Part shown: piece after piece, positions 1 to 8,548 of the stretch
How positions within the stretch are numbered: the stretch's first letter is position 1
Layout of the letters: each line of letters starts with the position of its first letter
Assembly (NCBI GenBank): GCA_036652055.1
Contig: JAVVWP010000006.1
Span: forward strand, 1-64,000
DNA length: 64,000 nt
Direction: 5' to 3'
From: Fimenecus sp036652055
GTDB lineage: Bacteria > Bacillota > Clostridia > Oscillospirales > Acutalibacteraceae
Translations under genes and position numbers: made by a program
The notes under the pieces: generated by a model
Seen by the model: only the letters and a program-made list of their open reading frames with translations
Database searches by the model: none
Told to the model about the DNA's origin: nothing

Positions 1-246
1 AGAGGGTGGAACAAGAATTATAATGAGTATCATCAAAAAAATGGCGAAATTGTTAAGGACTTGCAATCAAATCAATATATGGCTCCAACAAATGTTACTG
101 TCGATTTTAAAGAAAATGAAGGCAAAACCTTTGTAACATATTCTGGAACGGTAACAAGAAAATCTGATGGAGTTACTACAGAGTATAAAAAAGAATTGAT
201 ATTTGATTTCTTATTAAGTCATAATCTTGAGATTAGAAAAGTATAG
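1..246 (+). CDS. C-terminal end of an unknown protein (partial)
   Basis: The reading frame is open from the first base of the window to a TAG at 244-246, so this is the last 81 codons of a gene that starts upstream. The visible part is hydrophilic with a beta-rich look (repeated T/V/Y residues, Lys-rich end) and no membrane segment or recognisable motif. A TTG at 61 could be taken as a start, but the open frame to the left edge makes truncation by the window more likely. It is followed by a hairpin terminator, so it ends a transcription unit and is not part of the infC operon. I do not recognise the family. Confidence 0.55.
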   Translation, partial: RGWNKNYNEYHQKNGEIVKDLQSNQYMAPTNVTVDFKENEGKTFVTYSGTVTRKSDGVTTEYKKELIFDFLLSHNLEIRKV

Positions 247-269
247 TTGCTTTTTCACAAATAAAATTG

Positions 270-305
270 AAATGGCTGTAACCTTTAAAAGTTATGGCCA
301 TTTTT
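270..305 (+). terminator. Intrinsic terminator after the partial gene
   Basis: A 13-bp stem (270-282 with 291-303, including G-T wobble pairs) merges into a T run at 299-305. It ends transcription before the infC promoter. Confidence 0.6.
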
Positions 306-406
306 GAGGCTCTTTGTCAAATGATATAGTCCTCATACCGCAACATTAATTTTAGAGCCTAACAATTCAAAGTCGTTTATTTCCATAATTTCCCTTTAAA
401 AAACAC

Positions 407-435
407 TTGACAAAGTGAAAACTATATAGTAAACT
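407..435 (+). promoter_or_regulatory. SigA-type promoter for the infC operon
   Basis: TTGACA at 407-412 is followed after 17 bases by TAAACT at 430-435. The predicted start of transcription is near 442. This leaves a leader of about 140 nucleotides before infC. Confidence 0.65.
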
Positions 436-441
436 ATTAGA

Positions 442-576
442 ACAACAAAGAAGAACAGCGTTCCGTTCTCACCTGCAGAGAAATCTAACAGGTCAATACT
501 TTTGAAGTTTTTATACTTTTGTGATGTATTGAGCGTAAACGGAATTTTCTGTTTACGCTTATAATTTTTTAAGGAG
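442..576 (+). promoter_or_regulatory. infC-rpmI-rplT structured leader with attenuator
   Basis: The leader contains a G/C-rich conserved-looking segment (456-495) and then a strong hairpin, GCGTAAAC (533-540) with GTTTACGC (551-558). A T run follows at 565-570, just before the AAGGAG ribosome-binding site at 571-576. That arrangement is a transcription terminator inside a leader. In Bacillus and related Firmicutes, ribosomal protein L20 binds the leader of this operon and causes premature termination (L20 leader). I infer the same autoregulation here from position and architecture. I could not fold the antiterminator with certainty. Confidence 0.6.
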
Positions 577-585
577 TGATTATTT

Positions 586-1101
586 ATCGGTACCAAAGAT
601 ATGCAAATCAATGAGGACATTCGTGACAGAGAAATCAGAGTCATCACAGATGATGGTGAACAACTTGGAATAATGTCTGCTAAAGACGCACTTAAAGTGG
701 CAGAGGAAAGAAACCTCGACCTCGTTAAAATTGCGCCTAACGGAACACCACCTGTATGTAAAATTATGGATTATGGTAAATTTCGTTTTGAACAAGCTAA
801 AAGAGATAAGGAAGCCAAAAAAAATCAACGCATAGTTGACATCAAAGAAATCAGGCTTTCGCTCAACATTGACACGCACGACTTTGATACTAAGCTTAAT
901 CATGCTAAAAAGTTTTTAGAGAGCGGCAATAAGGTAAAGGTTTCTATAAGGTTTAGAGGGCGTGAAATGGCTCATCCTCAGCTCGGTGATGTTACAATGA
1001 AAAAGTTTGCCGAAGCTTGCAGTGATATTGCTACTATTGAAAAGCCATCAAAGCTTGAAGGTCGCCAAATGCTTATGTTTTTAGCTCCTATTGCAAAATA
1101 G
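586..1101 (+). CDS. infC: Translation initiation factor IF-3
   Basis: IF-3 binds the 30S subunit, keeps it apart from 50S and proofreads the start codon and initiator tRNA. The N-terminal domain begins INEDIRDREIRVI and the C-terminal domain contains the KEIRLS and RFRGREM motifs. I place the start at ATC (586), giving 171 residues. The good Shine-Dalgarno site AAGGAG (571-576) is 9 bases from it but 24 bases from the first ATG (601). A stop codon at 577-579 closes the frame upstream, and no ATG, GTG or TTG lies between. Rare AUU/AUC starts are a known hallmark of infC, because IF-3 rejects them and so controls its own level. It is the first gene of infC-rpmI-rplT. Product identity is certain; the start is well supported but unproven. 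Confidence 0.95.
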   Translation: MGTKDMQINEDIRDREIRVITDDGEQLGIMSAKDALKVAEERNLDLVKIAPNGTPPVCKIMDYGKFRFEQAKRDKEAKKNQRIVDIKEIRLSLNIDTHDFDTKLNHAKKFLESGNKVKVSIRFRGREMAHPQLGDVTMKKFAEACSDIATIEKPSKLEGRQMLMFLAPIAK

Positions 1102-1142
1102 TGAGCCTAAGTTAAGAGAAAAAATATCAGGAGGAAAATGAA

Positions 1143-1340
1143 ATGCCTAAAATTAAAACACACAGCGGAGCTAAAAAACGCTTCAAATTATCAAAAAACG
1201 GCAAGCCAATGAGGGCACACGCCAATAAGTCACACATTCTCACCAAGAAGAACACAAAGAGAAAAAGAAATCTTCGTAAGACCGCTGTCGCTGATTCAAC
1301 TAATGTAAAGCAAATCAAGCGTCTTATTCCTTACAAATAA
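1143..1340 (+). CDS. rpmI: Large-subunit ribosomal protein bL35
   Basis: This is a 65-residue, very basic protein of the 50S subunit. It starts MPKIKTHSGAKKRF, the typical L35 signature, and ends in a Lys/Arg-rich tail (IKRLIPYK). AGGAGG at 1129-1134 lies 8 bases before the ATG. It sits between infC and rplT in the standard order and should be co-regulated with them by the leader upstream of infC. Length and sequence are normal for the family. Confidence 0.97.
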   Translation: MPKIKTHSGAKKRFKLSKNGKPMRAHANKSHILTKKNTKRKRNLRKTAVADSTNVKQIKRLIPYK

Positions 1341-1392
1341 TCGAAGCGGTTTATTGCCGCTTGTACATTAAATTTATCGGAGGTAACTTAAA

Positions 1393-1749
1393 ATGGCTCG
1401 TATTAAAGGTGCGATGATGACTCGCAAAAGAAGAAATAAAGTTTTAAAGCTCGCAAAAGGATATTATGGTTCAAAAAGCAAACTCTTCAAAACAGCTAAA
1501 CAAGCTGTAATGAAATCAGGTCAATATGCTTATGTTGGCAGAAAGCAAAAGAAAAGAGATTTCAGAAGACTTTGGATTACAAGAATTTCAGCTGCTTGCA
1601 AAATCAACGGAATGAACTATTCCACATTTATGAATGGAATTAAAAAAGCAGAAATCGACTTAAATCGTAAAATGCTTTCAGAAATTGCTATTGCTGATCC
1701 TAACACTTTTGCTGCTCTTGCAGAAAAAGCTAAAGAAGCACTTAAATAA
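1393..1749 (+). CDS. rplT: Large-subunit ribosomal protein bL20
   Basis: This 118-residue protein is needed for early 50S assembly and binds 23S rRNA through its long basic N-terminal helix (MARIKGAMMTRKRRNKVLKL). The globular C-terminal domain contains the conserved RDFRRLWITRI stretch. In Firmicutes, L20 is also the repressor that binds the operon leader, which here would be the structured region at 442-570. CGGAGG (1378-1383) is the ribosome-binding site. It is the last gene of the operon and is followed by a clear terminator. Confidence 0.97.
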   Translation: MARIKGAMMTRKRRNKVLKLAKGYYGSKSKLFKTAKQAVMKSGQYAYVGRKQKKRDFRRLWITRISAACKINGMNYSTFMNGIKKAEIDLNRKMLSEIAIADPNTFAALAEKAKEALK

Positions 1750-1757
1750 GCTGAAAC

Positions 1758-1798
1758 CACGCTCTGAGTATTAATTATGCTCGGGCGTGTTTGCTTTT
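1758..1798 (+). terminator. Terminator of the infC operon
   Basis: CACGCTCTGAG (1758-1768) pairs with CTCGGGCGTG (1780-1789) and is followed by a T-rich tract. It ends the infC-rpmI-rplT unit. Confidence 0.65.
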
Positions 1799-1808
1799 AT
1801 CCTGTTTA

Positions 1809-1903
1809 TGTTAGATTACGCACACTGCACATTTTTTGCACCACTCGCGTACACTGCGTACGCTTTCGTGGCACAAGAAAATGCACATTGCACGCAATCT
1901 AAC
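1809..1903 (+). repeat. Long imperfect inverted repeat (hairpin element 1)
   Basis: The outer arms at 1809-1835 and 1878-1903 are an imperfect inverted repeat. It starts with nine perfect pairs (TGTTAGATT) and continues with many G-T pairs. Inside are a CCAC/GTGG stem and a GCGTAC/GTACGC stem, so nearly the whole element folds as one long rod. Its arm, with a core close to GCACACTGCACATTTTT, matches the arm of the element after smc (13778-13872). An open frame across it (1836-2030) is an artefact of the repeat. It lies between the rplT terminator and the next gene. Confidence 0.6.
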
Positions 1904-2016
1904 AAAAACAGAAATTCTAAAAGTTTATCACGCAAACTGCACGCAATTTAACAAATCAGAAGTCGAAACACATATTATAAACTTTGTAAAAAAGACTAAC
2001 GAAAGGCTAAAACTCT

Positions 2017-2802
2017 ATGAACTTTTATGAGCTTACGAGCAGGAAAAACGAAAAAATCAAATACATAGTAAAACTTTGTGAAAGTTCTCGAGAGAGAAAG
2101 TCAAAAGGGCTTTTTGTGATTGAGGGTATAAGGCTTTGCTTTGATGCTTTTAAAAGTGGCTATGAAATCGAAGAAACTTATATAACAGATAATGCTTATA
2201 AAAAGTTTATGGGTAAGGCTGATGAAATTCTTGACAGCTCAAACCGAATTTATATGATAACCGAAGATATAGCAGAAAAACTTTCTGACACTGTTAATCC
2301 TCAGGGGATTTTTTGTGTTGTTAAAATAAAAGCAATGAAAAGTGAAGCTTTAATCGAAAACAGCAAAAAATATGTTGCACTTCAAAATGTTCAAGATCCA
2401 TCAAACCTTGGTGCGATAGCAAGAACCGCAGAGGCTCTTGGCATAGCTGGCATTATAATTGAAGGTGGCTGTGACATATATAACCCTAAAGCATTGAGGG
2501 CGTCAATGGGTTCACTTCTTAGAATTAATTTAATAGAAACAAAAAATTTACAAAATACAATTGATTTAGCAGGGCAAAATATGGTAATCTTTGTTACTGT
2601 ACCTGATGATAGTGCATCTAAAATCACAGAAATTGATATGAGTGGCGGAGTAATTGCTATAATCGGCAATGAGGGCAACGGAATATCACAAGAGCTTATA
2701 AATGCTATTCCAAATCGTGTAACAATACCAATGCGAGGCAATGCAGAGTCACTTAATGCGTCGGCTGCGGCAATAATAACTATGTGGGAAATGATGCGAT
2801 GA
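2017..2802 (+). CDS. TrmH/SpoU-family RNA 2'-O-methyltransferase
   Basis: The protein transfers methyl from SAM to a ribose 2'-OH in rRNA or tRNA. Two parts are visible: an N-terminal SpoU substrate-binding domain (residues 1-95) with the Arg/Lys-rich start, and a C-terminal trefoil-knot SPOUT domain. The three signature motifs are present: VQDPSNLGAIARTAEA (about 125), IIGNEGNGIS (about 215) and MRGNAESLNASAAAII (about 238). The length (261) fits the RlmB/YsgA-like group, but the exact target nucleotide cannot be read from sequence. AAAGG at 2002-2006 precedes the ATG. The stop overlaps the dprA start (ATGA), so the two genes are translationally coupled. Confidence 0.88.
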   Translation: MNFYELTSRKNEKIKYIVKLCESSRERKSKGLFVIEGIRLCFDAFKSGYEIEETYITDNAYKKFMGKADEILDSSNRIYMITEDIAEKLSDTVNPQGIFCVVKIKAMKSEALIENSKKYVALQNVQDPSNLGAIARTAEALGIAGIIIEGGCDIYNPKALRASMGSLLRINLIETKNLQNTIDLAGQNMVIFVTVPDDSASKITEIDMSGGVIAIIGNEGNGISQELINAIPNRVTIPMRGNAESLNASAAAIITMWEMMR

Positions 2803-4001
2803 GCGGTGTAGAATATTGGATTTGGCTTTCAAGAACCTTAGGCGAAGGTGCTAAAATTGATGATATAATCGGTTATTTTGGTTCGCCGTCAAGGCTTTAT
2901 GAGGCAGGGAAAAGAGAATGGATTTTGTCAGGCCTTTTGACATCAAAACAGATTTATGCCTTGTCAAAATACAGCCCATCAGAGTCCGCAAACATTATAA
3001 ATTTATGTCGGACAAACGGGTGGCAAATGATAACTCCCGATGATGAATTATATCCGAGAAATCTTAGAAATATTTGTAATTTCCCTTCAGTTTTATATGT
3101 TTGGGGGAATGTTGAAGTCCTTTTAAACGAGGTTATGATTTCTATTGTGGGAACACGAAAGGCATCAAATTATGGAACAAGAGTAACGGGGCTTTTATCC
3201 TCAGCACTTTCAAAAGCAGGGGCAACAATTGTTTCGGGCGGGGCGCTTGGAATTGACAGTATGGCTCATATGGGGGCATTAAATGCAGGCGGAAAAACTA
3301 TTGCGGTTTTAGGCTGTGGTCTTGGAACTGATTATTTAAGAGATAATGCAGCACTTAGAAAAGAAATATCAAAAGATGGAGCTGTTATTTCTGAATATCC
3401 GCCATTTACTGCGGCATCAAGAATAACTTTTCCCATGCGAAATCGAATAATATCTGGAATATCACTCGGAACAGTTGTCATAGAGGCAGGAGAAAAAAGT
3501 GGCTCGTTAATTACTGCACGCCTTGCACTCGAGCAGGGTAGAGATGTTTTTGCAGTCCCAGGTGATATAATTTCTTCGGCATACACAGGTGCAAACAAAC
3601 TAATAAAAGACGGTGCAAAACCAGTTTTTACAGCCAGTGATGTTCTTGAAGAATACTCTTTTATGTTTCCAAACAAGATTGATTTAAGTAAGGCGTCAGA
3701 GCCTTTAGGTCAGGCACTTCGAGAAATGCAAACAGAAAATCCTATAATAAACACACCAAATATTAAAAAAATTGTCGAAAAGCCTTCGGTAGTTATTCAA
3801 AATATAAATCGTGAGCTTCCAAAAGATATATCCGAAAATGCAAAAAAGGTGTATAATTCAATTGAAAACAGCTCATCACATATTGATGAAATAAGCGAAA
3901 AGACAGGGCTAAAAACAGCTGATTGTCTTTCGGCACTAACAGAGTTAGAGCTTTTTTCGCTTGTAAGCTTGTGTGAAGGTAAAAAATATAAAAAAGTCTA
4001 A
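2799..4001 (+). CDS. dprA: DNA-processing protein DprA
   Basis: DprA (Smf) protects incoming single-stranded DNA and loads RecA during natural transformation; it is also kept in non-competent bacteria. An N-terminal helical SAM-like part is followed by the Rossmann-type core with ISIVGTRKASNYG, SGGALGIDSMAH, FPMRNRIISG and AGEKSGSLITARLALEQGR. A C-terminal winged-helix (residues about 335-400) is typical of full-length DprA. I use the ATG at 2799, which overlaps the methyltransferase stop by four bases. A GTG at 2784 in the same frame would add five residues but has no better ribosome site. The neighbouring topA is a common arrangement in Firmicutes. Confidence 0.93.
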   Translation: MSGVEYWIWLSRTLGEGAKIDDIIGYFGSPSRLYEAGKREWILSGLLTSKQIYALSKYSPSESANIINLCRTNGWQMITPDDELYPRNLRNICNFPSVLYVWGNVEVLLNEVMISIVGTRKASNYGTRVTGLLSSALSKAGATIVSGGALGIDSMAHMGALNAGGKTIAVLGCGLGTDYLRDNAALRKEISKDGAVISEYPPFTAASRITFPMRNRIISGISLGTVVIEAGEKSGSLITARLALEQGRDVFAVPGDIISSAYTGANKLIKDGAKPVFTASDVLEEYSFMFPNKIDLSKASEPLGQALREMQTENPIINTPNIKKIVEKPSVVIQNINRELPKDISENAKKVYNSIENSSSHIDEISEKTGLKTADCLSALTELELFSLVSLCEGKKYKKV

Positions 4002-4056
4002 AATAGGCTTAAATAATATTATTTAAGTTGGTTACTTGAAAGGAACGGTAAAATAT

Positions 4057-6204
4057 ATGTCTAAATTGGTTATTGTTGAGTCCCCTTCAAAGGCAAAAAC
4101 AATCAAGAAATATTTAGGTGACAATTATGAGGTTACGGCTTCAGTTGGTCATATCAGGGATTTACCTGCGGCAAAGCTTTCAGTTGATGTTAAGAATGAT
4201 TTTATGCCAAAATATGCAATAGTAAAAGGAAAGGAAAAGCTCGTCAAAGAATTAAAGCAGATGGTTAAAAATTCTGACGAAGTCTTTCTTGCGACTGACC
4301 CCGATAGAGAGGGAGAGGCTATTTCGTGGCATCTTGCAAATGTTCTTGATATTCCACTTGAAGAGGCAAACAGAGTTAAATTCAACGAAATCAATAAAGC
4401 AAGTGTAGAATTAGGAATTAATAGTCCTGAAAAGATAGACCTTGATTTAGTTAATGCTCAACAGGCAAGAAGAATTCTTGATAGATTAGTTGGCTATAAA
4501 TTAAGCCCATTTGTATCTCAAAAAATCAGACGAGGTCTTTCGGCAGGGCGTGTTCAGTCAGTTGCTGTTCGCCTTGTGGTTGACAGAGAAAATGAAATCA
4601 GAGCATTCAAGCCAGAAGAATATTGGACACTTGATGCTAAAATGCTTGCTCCATCATCTAAAAAAGCGTTTCCTGCAAGCTTTTCGGGCGATGAAAAAGG
4701 CAAAGTAAAAATCACTAATAAAGAAAAGTCAGATGAGATATTAAAGCGTCTTGACAATGCCGAATATACAGCATCATCAGTCAAAAAGGGAACAAGAAAG
4801 CGTCAGCCTGCACCGCCATTTACAACCTCGACACTTCAACAAGAAGCTTCAAGAAAATTGGGCTTTCAAGCTAAGCGTACAATGAAAATTGCACAAGAGC
4901 TGTATGAAGGTATGGAGGTTAAAGGCATTGGTACAGCTGGTCTTATCACATATATGAGAACGGACTCACTTCGTATTTCAGAGGAGTCAAGAGCAGATGC
5001 AAATGAATATATTTTAAGCACCTTTGGCAAGGATTATCTTCCTGAAAAGCCAAGATATTTCAAAACCAAAGCAAATGCACAAGACGGGCATGAGGCTATT
5101 CGCCCAACAATGCCAAATCTTTCACCAGATAGCATTAAAGCAAGCCTTTCAATAGACCAGTTTAAACTTTACAGCCTTATTTGGAAACGCTTTATGGCAA
5201 GTCTTATGGCGGTTTGCGTTCAAGATACGGTTAAAATCGAAATAAAAGCAATCGGCGACGCTGATAAGTCATCAAACGGTGAAAAATATTGCCTTTTCAA
5301 TGCAAGTGGATATACTGTTCGTTTTGATGGATATACAAAGCTCTACGAGGCAGGAACTGATGATGACGAGGAAGATGCGTCAAAGCTTCCAAATGTTAAA
5401 GAGGGCGACTTACTAAAGCTTAAAGAACTCTTAGGAAATCAGCATTTCACTCAGCCACCTGCGAGATTTACAGAAGCATCATTAATAAAAATGCTTGAAG
5501 AAACAGGAGTTGGCAGGCCAAGTACCTATGTTTCAATAGTTTCAACAATAACAGGGCGTGAATATGTTCTTAGAGAGCAAAAGCAGTTAGTGCCGACAGA
5601 ACTCGGCGAGGCTGTTGTAAATCTTTTAAAAGAGCATTTCCCGAACATAGTTAATGTTAAATTCACCGCATCAATGGAAAATGACCTTGATAAGGTTGAA
5701 CATGGCGATTTTGATTATATTGCAATGCTTCACACTTTTTATGACGGATTTGCAGAAACTCTTGCTACCGCTAAAACCGAAATGGAAGGCGTTAAAATCA
5801 AGCTAAAGGAAGACGAAACAGATATTCCTTGTGACAAATGCGGAAAAATGATGATTGTTAAAACAGGGCGTTTTGGAAAATTCCTTGCTTGCCCTGGCTA
5901 TCCTGATTGCAAAAACACTAAGCCTTTTGTTATTCAAACAACAGCCAATTGTCCAATCTGTGGCGGTCAAGTTATTCAAAAAAAGAGTAAAAAAGGTTAT
6001 GCTTTCTTCGGCTGTGACCATTATCCTGATTGCACATTTATGACTTGGGACAAGCCAACAGATGAAAAATGCCCAAAATGTGGAAAGTCACTGTTTAAAC
6101 GCAAGGGCGGAATTACCGCTTGTCTTGATGAAAAATGCGGATATGAAATAAAAACAGAGCGTAAGAAAAAAGCAAAAGATGATGAAAAAGCTGAAGAAAA
6201 ATAA
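4057..6204 (+). CDS. topA: DNA topoisomerase I (type IA)
   Basis: The enzyme relaxes negative supercoils by cutting one strand through a 5'-phosphotyrosine. The N-terminal Toprim domain has VESPSKAKTI and the acidic DPDREGEA triad. The catalytic tyrosine is Tyr299 in ITYMRTDS. The C-terminal part (about residue 585 onward) contains three zinc-ribbon modules with CxxC pairs at about 590, 636 and 678; the third has a wider second pair (CLDEKC). A lysine/glutamate-rich tail ends the protein. I prefer ATG 4057 (715 residues), with AAAGGA at 4040-4045. A TTG at 4036 would overlap the ribosome site. It follows dprA and precedes trmFO, as in many Firmicutes. Confidence 0.96.
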   Translation: MSKLVIVESPSKAKTIKKYLGDNYEVTASVGHIRDLPAAKLSVDVKNDFMPKYAIVKGKEKLVKELKQMVKNSDEVFLATDPDREGEAISWHLANVLDIPLEEANRVKFNEINKASVELGINSPEKIDLDLVNAQQARRILDRLVGYKLSPFVSQKIRRGLSAGRVQSVAVRLVVDRENEIRAFKPEEYWTLDAKMLAPSSKKAFPASFSGDEKGKVKITNKEKSDEILKRLDNAEYTASSVKKGTRKRQPAPPFTTSTLQQEASRKLGFQAKRTMKIAQELYEGMEVKGIGTAGLITYMRTDSLRISEESRADANEYILSTFGKDYLPEKPRYFKTKANAQDGHEAIRPTMPNLSPDSIKASLSIDQFKLYSLIWKRFMASLMAVCVQDTVKIEIKAIGDADKSSNGEKYCLFNASGYTVRFDGYTKLYEAGTDDDEEDASKLPNVKEGDLLKLKELLGNQHFTQPPARFTEASLIKMLEETGVGRPSTYVSIVSTITGREYVLREQKQLVPTELGEAVVNLLKEHFPNIVNVKFTASMENDLDKVEHGDFDYIAMLHTFYDGFAETLATAKTEMEGVKIKLKEDETDIPCDKCGKMMIVKTGRFGKFLACPGYPDCKNTKPFVIQTTANCPICGGQVIQKKSKKGYAFFGCDHYPDCTFMTWDKPTDEKCPKCGKSLFKRKGGITACLDEKCGYEIKTERKKKAKDDEKAEEK

Positions 6205-6226
6205 AAGATATAAAAGGAAATAAAAA

Positions 6227-7522
6227 ATGAAAGCAGCTGTAATAGGAGCAGGGCTTGCAGGCTGTGAGGCTGCGTGGCAGCTTGCAAAGAATGGCATAAA
6301 AGTTGACCTTTATGAAATGAAGCCACTTAAATTTTCACCAGCACATAAAAGCAAAAATTTTGCAGAGCTTGTATGCTCAAATTCGTTAAAGGCAGAAAGG
6401 CTGAATTCCTCGGCAGGGCTTCTTAAACAGGAGATGCTGAAGTTCGGTTCTATCTGCGTTTCGTGTGCAATTGAAACTCGTGTTCCAGCAGGTGGAGCAT
6501 TAGCAGTTGACCGTGATGACTTTGCGAGCCTTATTACTGAAAAGATAAAGTCAGAGAAACTTATAACAATAATAAATGAAGAAGTAAAAAGTCTTCCAAA
6601 TGCTGATGCTATAATCATTGCAGCAGGGCCTCTTGCCTCTGAGGAGCTTTCAGAAACAATAAAATCACTCTGTGGCGACAGCCTTTCATTTTATGATGCG
6701 GCAGCACCGATTGTAACCGCTGACAGCATTGATATGGAGTTTGCCTTTACTCAGTCAAGATATGACCGTGGCGGTGAAGATGATTATATAAACTGCCCAA
6801 TGAATAAAGATGAATATGAAGCATTTTATGAGGCGATAGTAACTGCTCAAAGTGCTGAACTTCATAGCTTTGACAAGAGAAAAGATGTCTATGAGGGCTG
6901 TATGCCTATCGAAGTTTTGGCGTCCCGTGGGAAAGATACAATGCGTTATGGTCCTTTAAAACCAGTGGGGCTTTTAAATCCAAAAACAGGTCATAGACCG
7001 TGGGCAAATTTACAGCTTAGAAAAGAAAATAAATCAGGCACAATTTATAATCTTGTCGGATTTCAGACTAATTTAAAATTTGCTGAACAAAAGCGTGTTT
7101 TTTCAATGTTTCCAGCACTTCATAATGCAGAATTTGTTAGATATGGTGTAATGCACAGAAATACATTTATAAATTCGCCAAAGCTTTTAAATGCAGATTT
7201 TTCAATGCGAGAAAACCATAAAATCTTTTTTGCAGGGCAGATAACGGGCGTTGAAGGTTATATGGAGTCGGCGGCATCAGGAATTTTAGCAGGAATAAAT
7301 GCTCAAAGATTTTTAAAAGGAAAAGAAAGCCTTATTTTGCCAAACACCACGATGATGGGTGCATTATCGCTTTATATAAGCGATAAAACGGTTGTGAATT
7401 TTCAACCAATGGGTGCAAATTTTGGAGTGCTTCCACGCCTTGCGGATAATATCAGGGATAAAAGCGAAAGATATATGCAGCTCGCAAGTAGAGCAATGAA
7501 CGATTTAGAAAAATTTATCTGA
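6227..7522 (+). CDS. trmFO: Methylenetetrahydrofolate-tRNA-(uracil-54) methyltransferase
   Basis: This FAD enzyme makes the T54 of the tRNA T-loop using methylene-tetrahydrofolate, the Gram-positive alternative to the SAM-dependent TrmA. The FAD-binding GAGLAGCEAAWQLA is at residues 7-20, followed by YEMKP. Also visible are the conserved ELVCSNSLK (catalytic-region Cys) at about 47, GGALAVDRDDF at about 87 and the C-terminal FAGQITGVEGYMESAASG. The length of 431 is normal. AAAAGGA (6210-6216) is the ribosome site. topA-trmFO adjacency is conserved in Firmicutes. Confidence 0.95.
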   Translation: MKAAVIGAGLAGCEAAWQLAKNGIKVDLYEMKPLKFSPAHKSKNFAELVCSNSLKAERLNSSAGLLKQEMLKFGSICVSCAIETRVPAGGALAVDRDDFASLITEKIKSEKLITIINEEVKSLPNADAIIIAAGPLASEELSETIKSLCGDSLSFYDAAAPIVTADSIDMEFAFTQSRYDRGGEDDYINCPMNKDEYEAFYEAIVTAQSAELHSFDKRKDVYEGCMPIEVLASRGKDTMRYGPLKPVGLLNPKTGHRPWANLQLRKENKSGTIYNLVGFQTNLKFAEQKRVFSMFPALHNAEFVRYGVMHRNTFINSPKLLNADFSMRENHKIFFAGQITGVEGYMESAASGILAGINAQRFLKGKESLILPNTTMMGALSLYISDKTVVNFQPMGANFGVLPRLADNIRDKSERYMQLASRAMNDLEKFI

Positions 7523-7543
7523 TTATAAAGGGAGGAATTTTTA

Positions 7544-8548
7544 ATGAAAATTATTGTTGATGCTTTTGGTGGAGATAACGCACCTCTTGAAATAATTAAA
7601 GGTTGCATCGAAGCTAAAAACGAGTTGGGCATAGAAGTTATGCTCGTAGGTGACGAGGTCAAAATTAAGACTTGTGCCAATGAAAACAGCCTTGATATTT
7701 CAAAAATGCAAATAAAGCAAGCTGATGCGATAATGGAAATGACCGACCACCCTACTTCAATTCTAAAAGCAAAAAGCAACACTTCAATGGCAGTTGGGCT
7801 AAAATCACTTGCACAGGGCGAGGGCGATGCCTTTGTTTCAGCAGGTAGCACAGGGGCTTTGCTTGCAGGCGGAACTTTTATCGTCAAGCGAATTAAAGGC
7901 GTCAAAAGAGCTGCAATAGCAGGAGTTATGCCCTCAGCAAAAAAGGCATTTATGCTAATTGACACAGGAGCAAATGTTGATAGCACCGTGCCAATGCTTT
8001 GCCAATTTGCAACGCTTGGAAATGTATATATGAAAAAAATTATGGGCTATGAAAATCCAAAGGTAGCACTTGCAAATATCGGAACAGAAGAAACAAAAGG
8101 CACAGCCCTTCAAATAGAGGCATATAAAGCACTTTCAGAGATGAAAAACATCAATTTTACAGGCAATATAGAGGCTCGTGAAATTGCATTTGGAGAAGCT
8201 GACATAGTTGTTGCTGATGGATTTACAGGCAATATTATCCTCAAAATGTATGAGGGAGTTGCAAAATGCTTAACAAATGAAATTAAAGATATTTTTAAAA
8301 AGAATTTAGGAACAAAAATAGCCTATCTCGGAGTTAAATCTGGAATGGACGAATTTAAAAGCAAAATGGACTATAAACAATATGGCGGAGCACCGCTGAT
8401 AGGTCTTGAAAAGCCTGTATTTAAGGCTCATGGCTCATCAGATGCAAGGGCAATCAAAAATGCAATAAAGCAAGCGGTTACATTTGTTGATGGCAATGTC
8501 ATTGAAGAAATAAAAACAGAACTTGCAAAAACAAAGGTAGAAGAATGA
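7544..8548 (+). CDS. plsX: Phosphate acyltransferase PlsX
   Basis: PlsX converts acyl-ACP and phosphate to acyl-phosphate, the acyl donor for PlsY in phospholipid synthesis. The start MKIIVDAFGGDNAP and the motifs FVSAGSTGALLAGG (about 98) and IVVADGFTGNIILK (about 222) are diagnostic; 334 residues is the usual size. GGGAGG lies 9 bases upstream. The final codons overlap the rnc start by four bases (ATGA). Unlike many Firmicutes, no acpP or fab gene stands between plsX and rnc. Confidence 0.95.
   Translation: MKIIVDAFGGDNAPLEIIKGCIEAKNELGIEVMLVGDEVKIKTCANENSLDISKMQIKQADAIMEMTDHPTSILKAKSNTSMAVGLKSLAQGEGDAFVSAGSTGALLAGGTFIVKRIKGVKRAAIAGVMPSAKKAFMLIDTGANVDSTVPMLCQFATLGNVYMKKIMGYENPKVALANIGTEETKGTALQIEAYKALSEMKNINFTGNIEAREIAFGEADIVVADGFTGNIILKMYEGVAKCLTNEIKDIFKKNLGTKIAYLGVKSGMDEFKSKMDYKQYGGAPLIGLEKPVFKAHGSSDARAIKNAIKQAVTFVDGNVIEEIKTELAKTKVEE

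Noticed and set aside
1836..2030. 64-codon plus-strand ORF between rplT and the SpoU gene
   Set aside because: Most of it is the inverted-repeat element; the peptide is a translation of the hairpin arms and there is no ribosome site.
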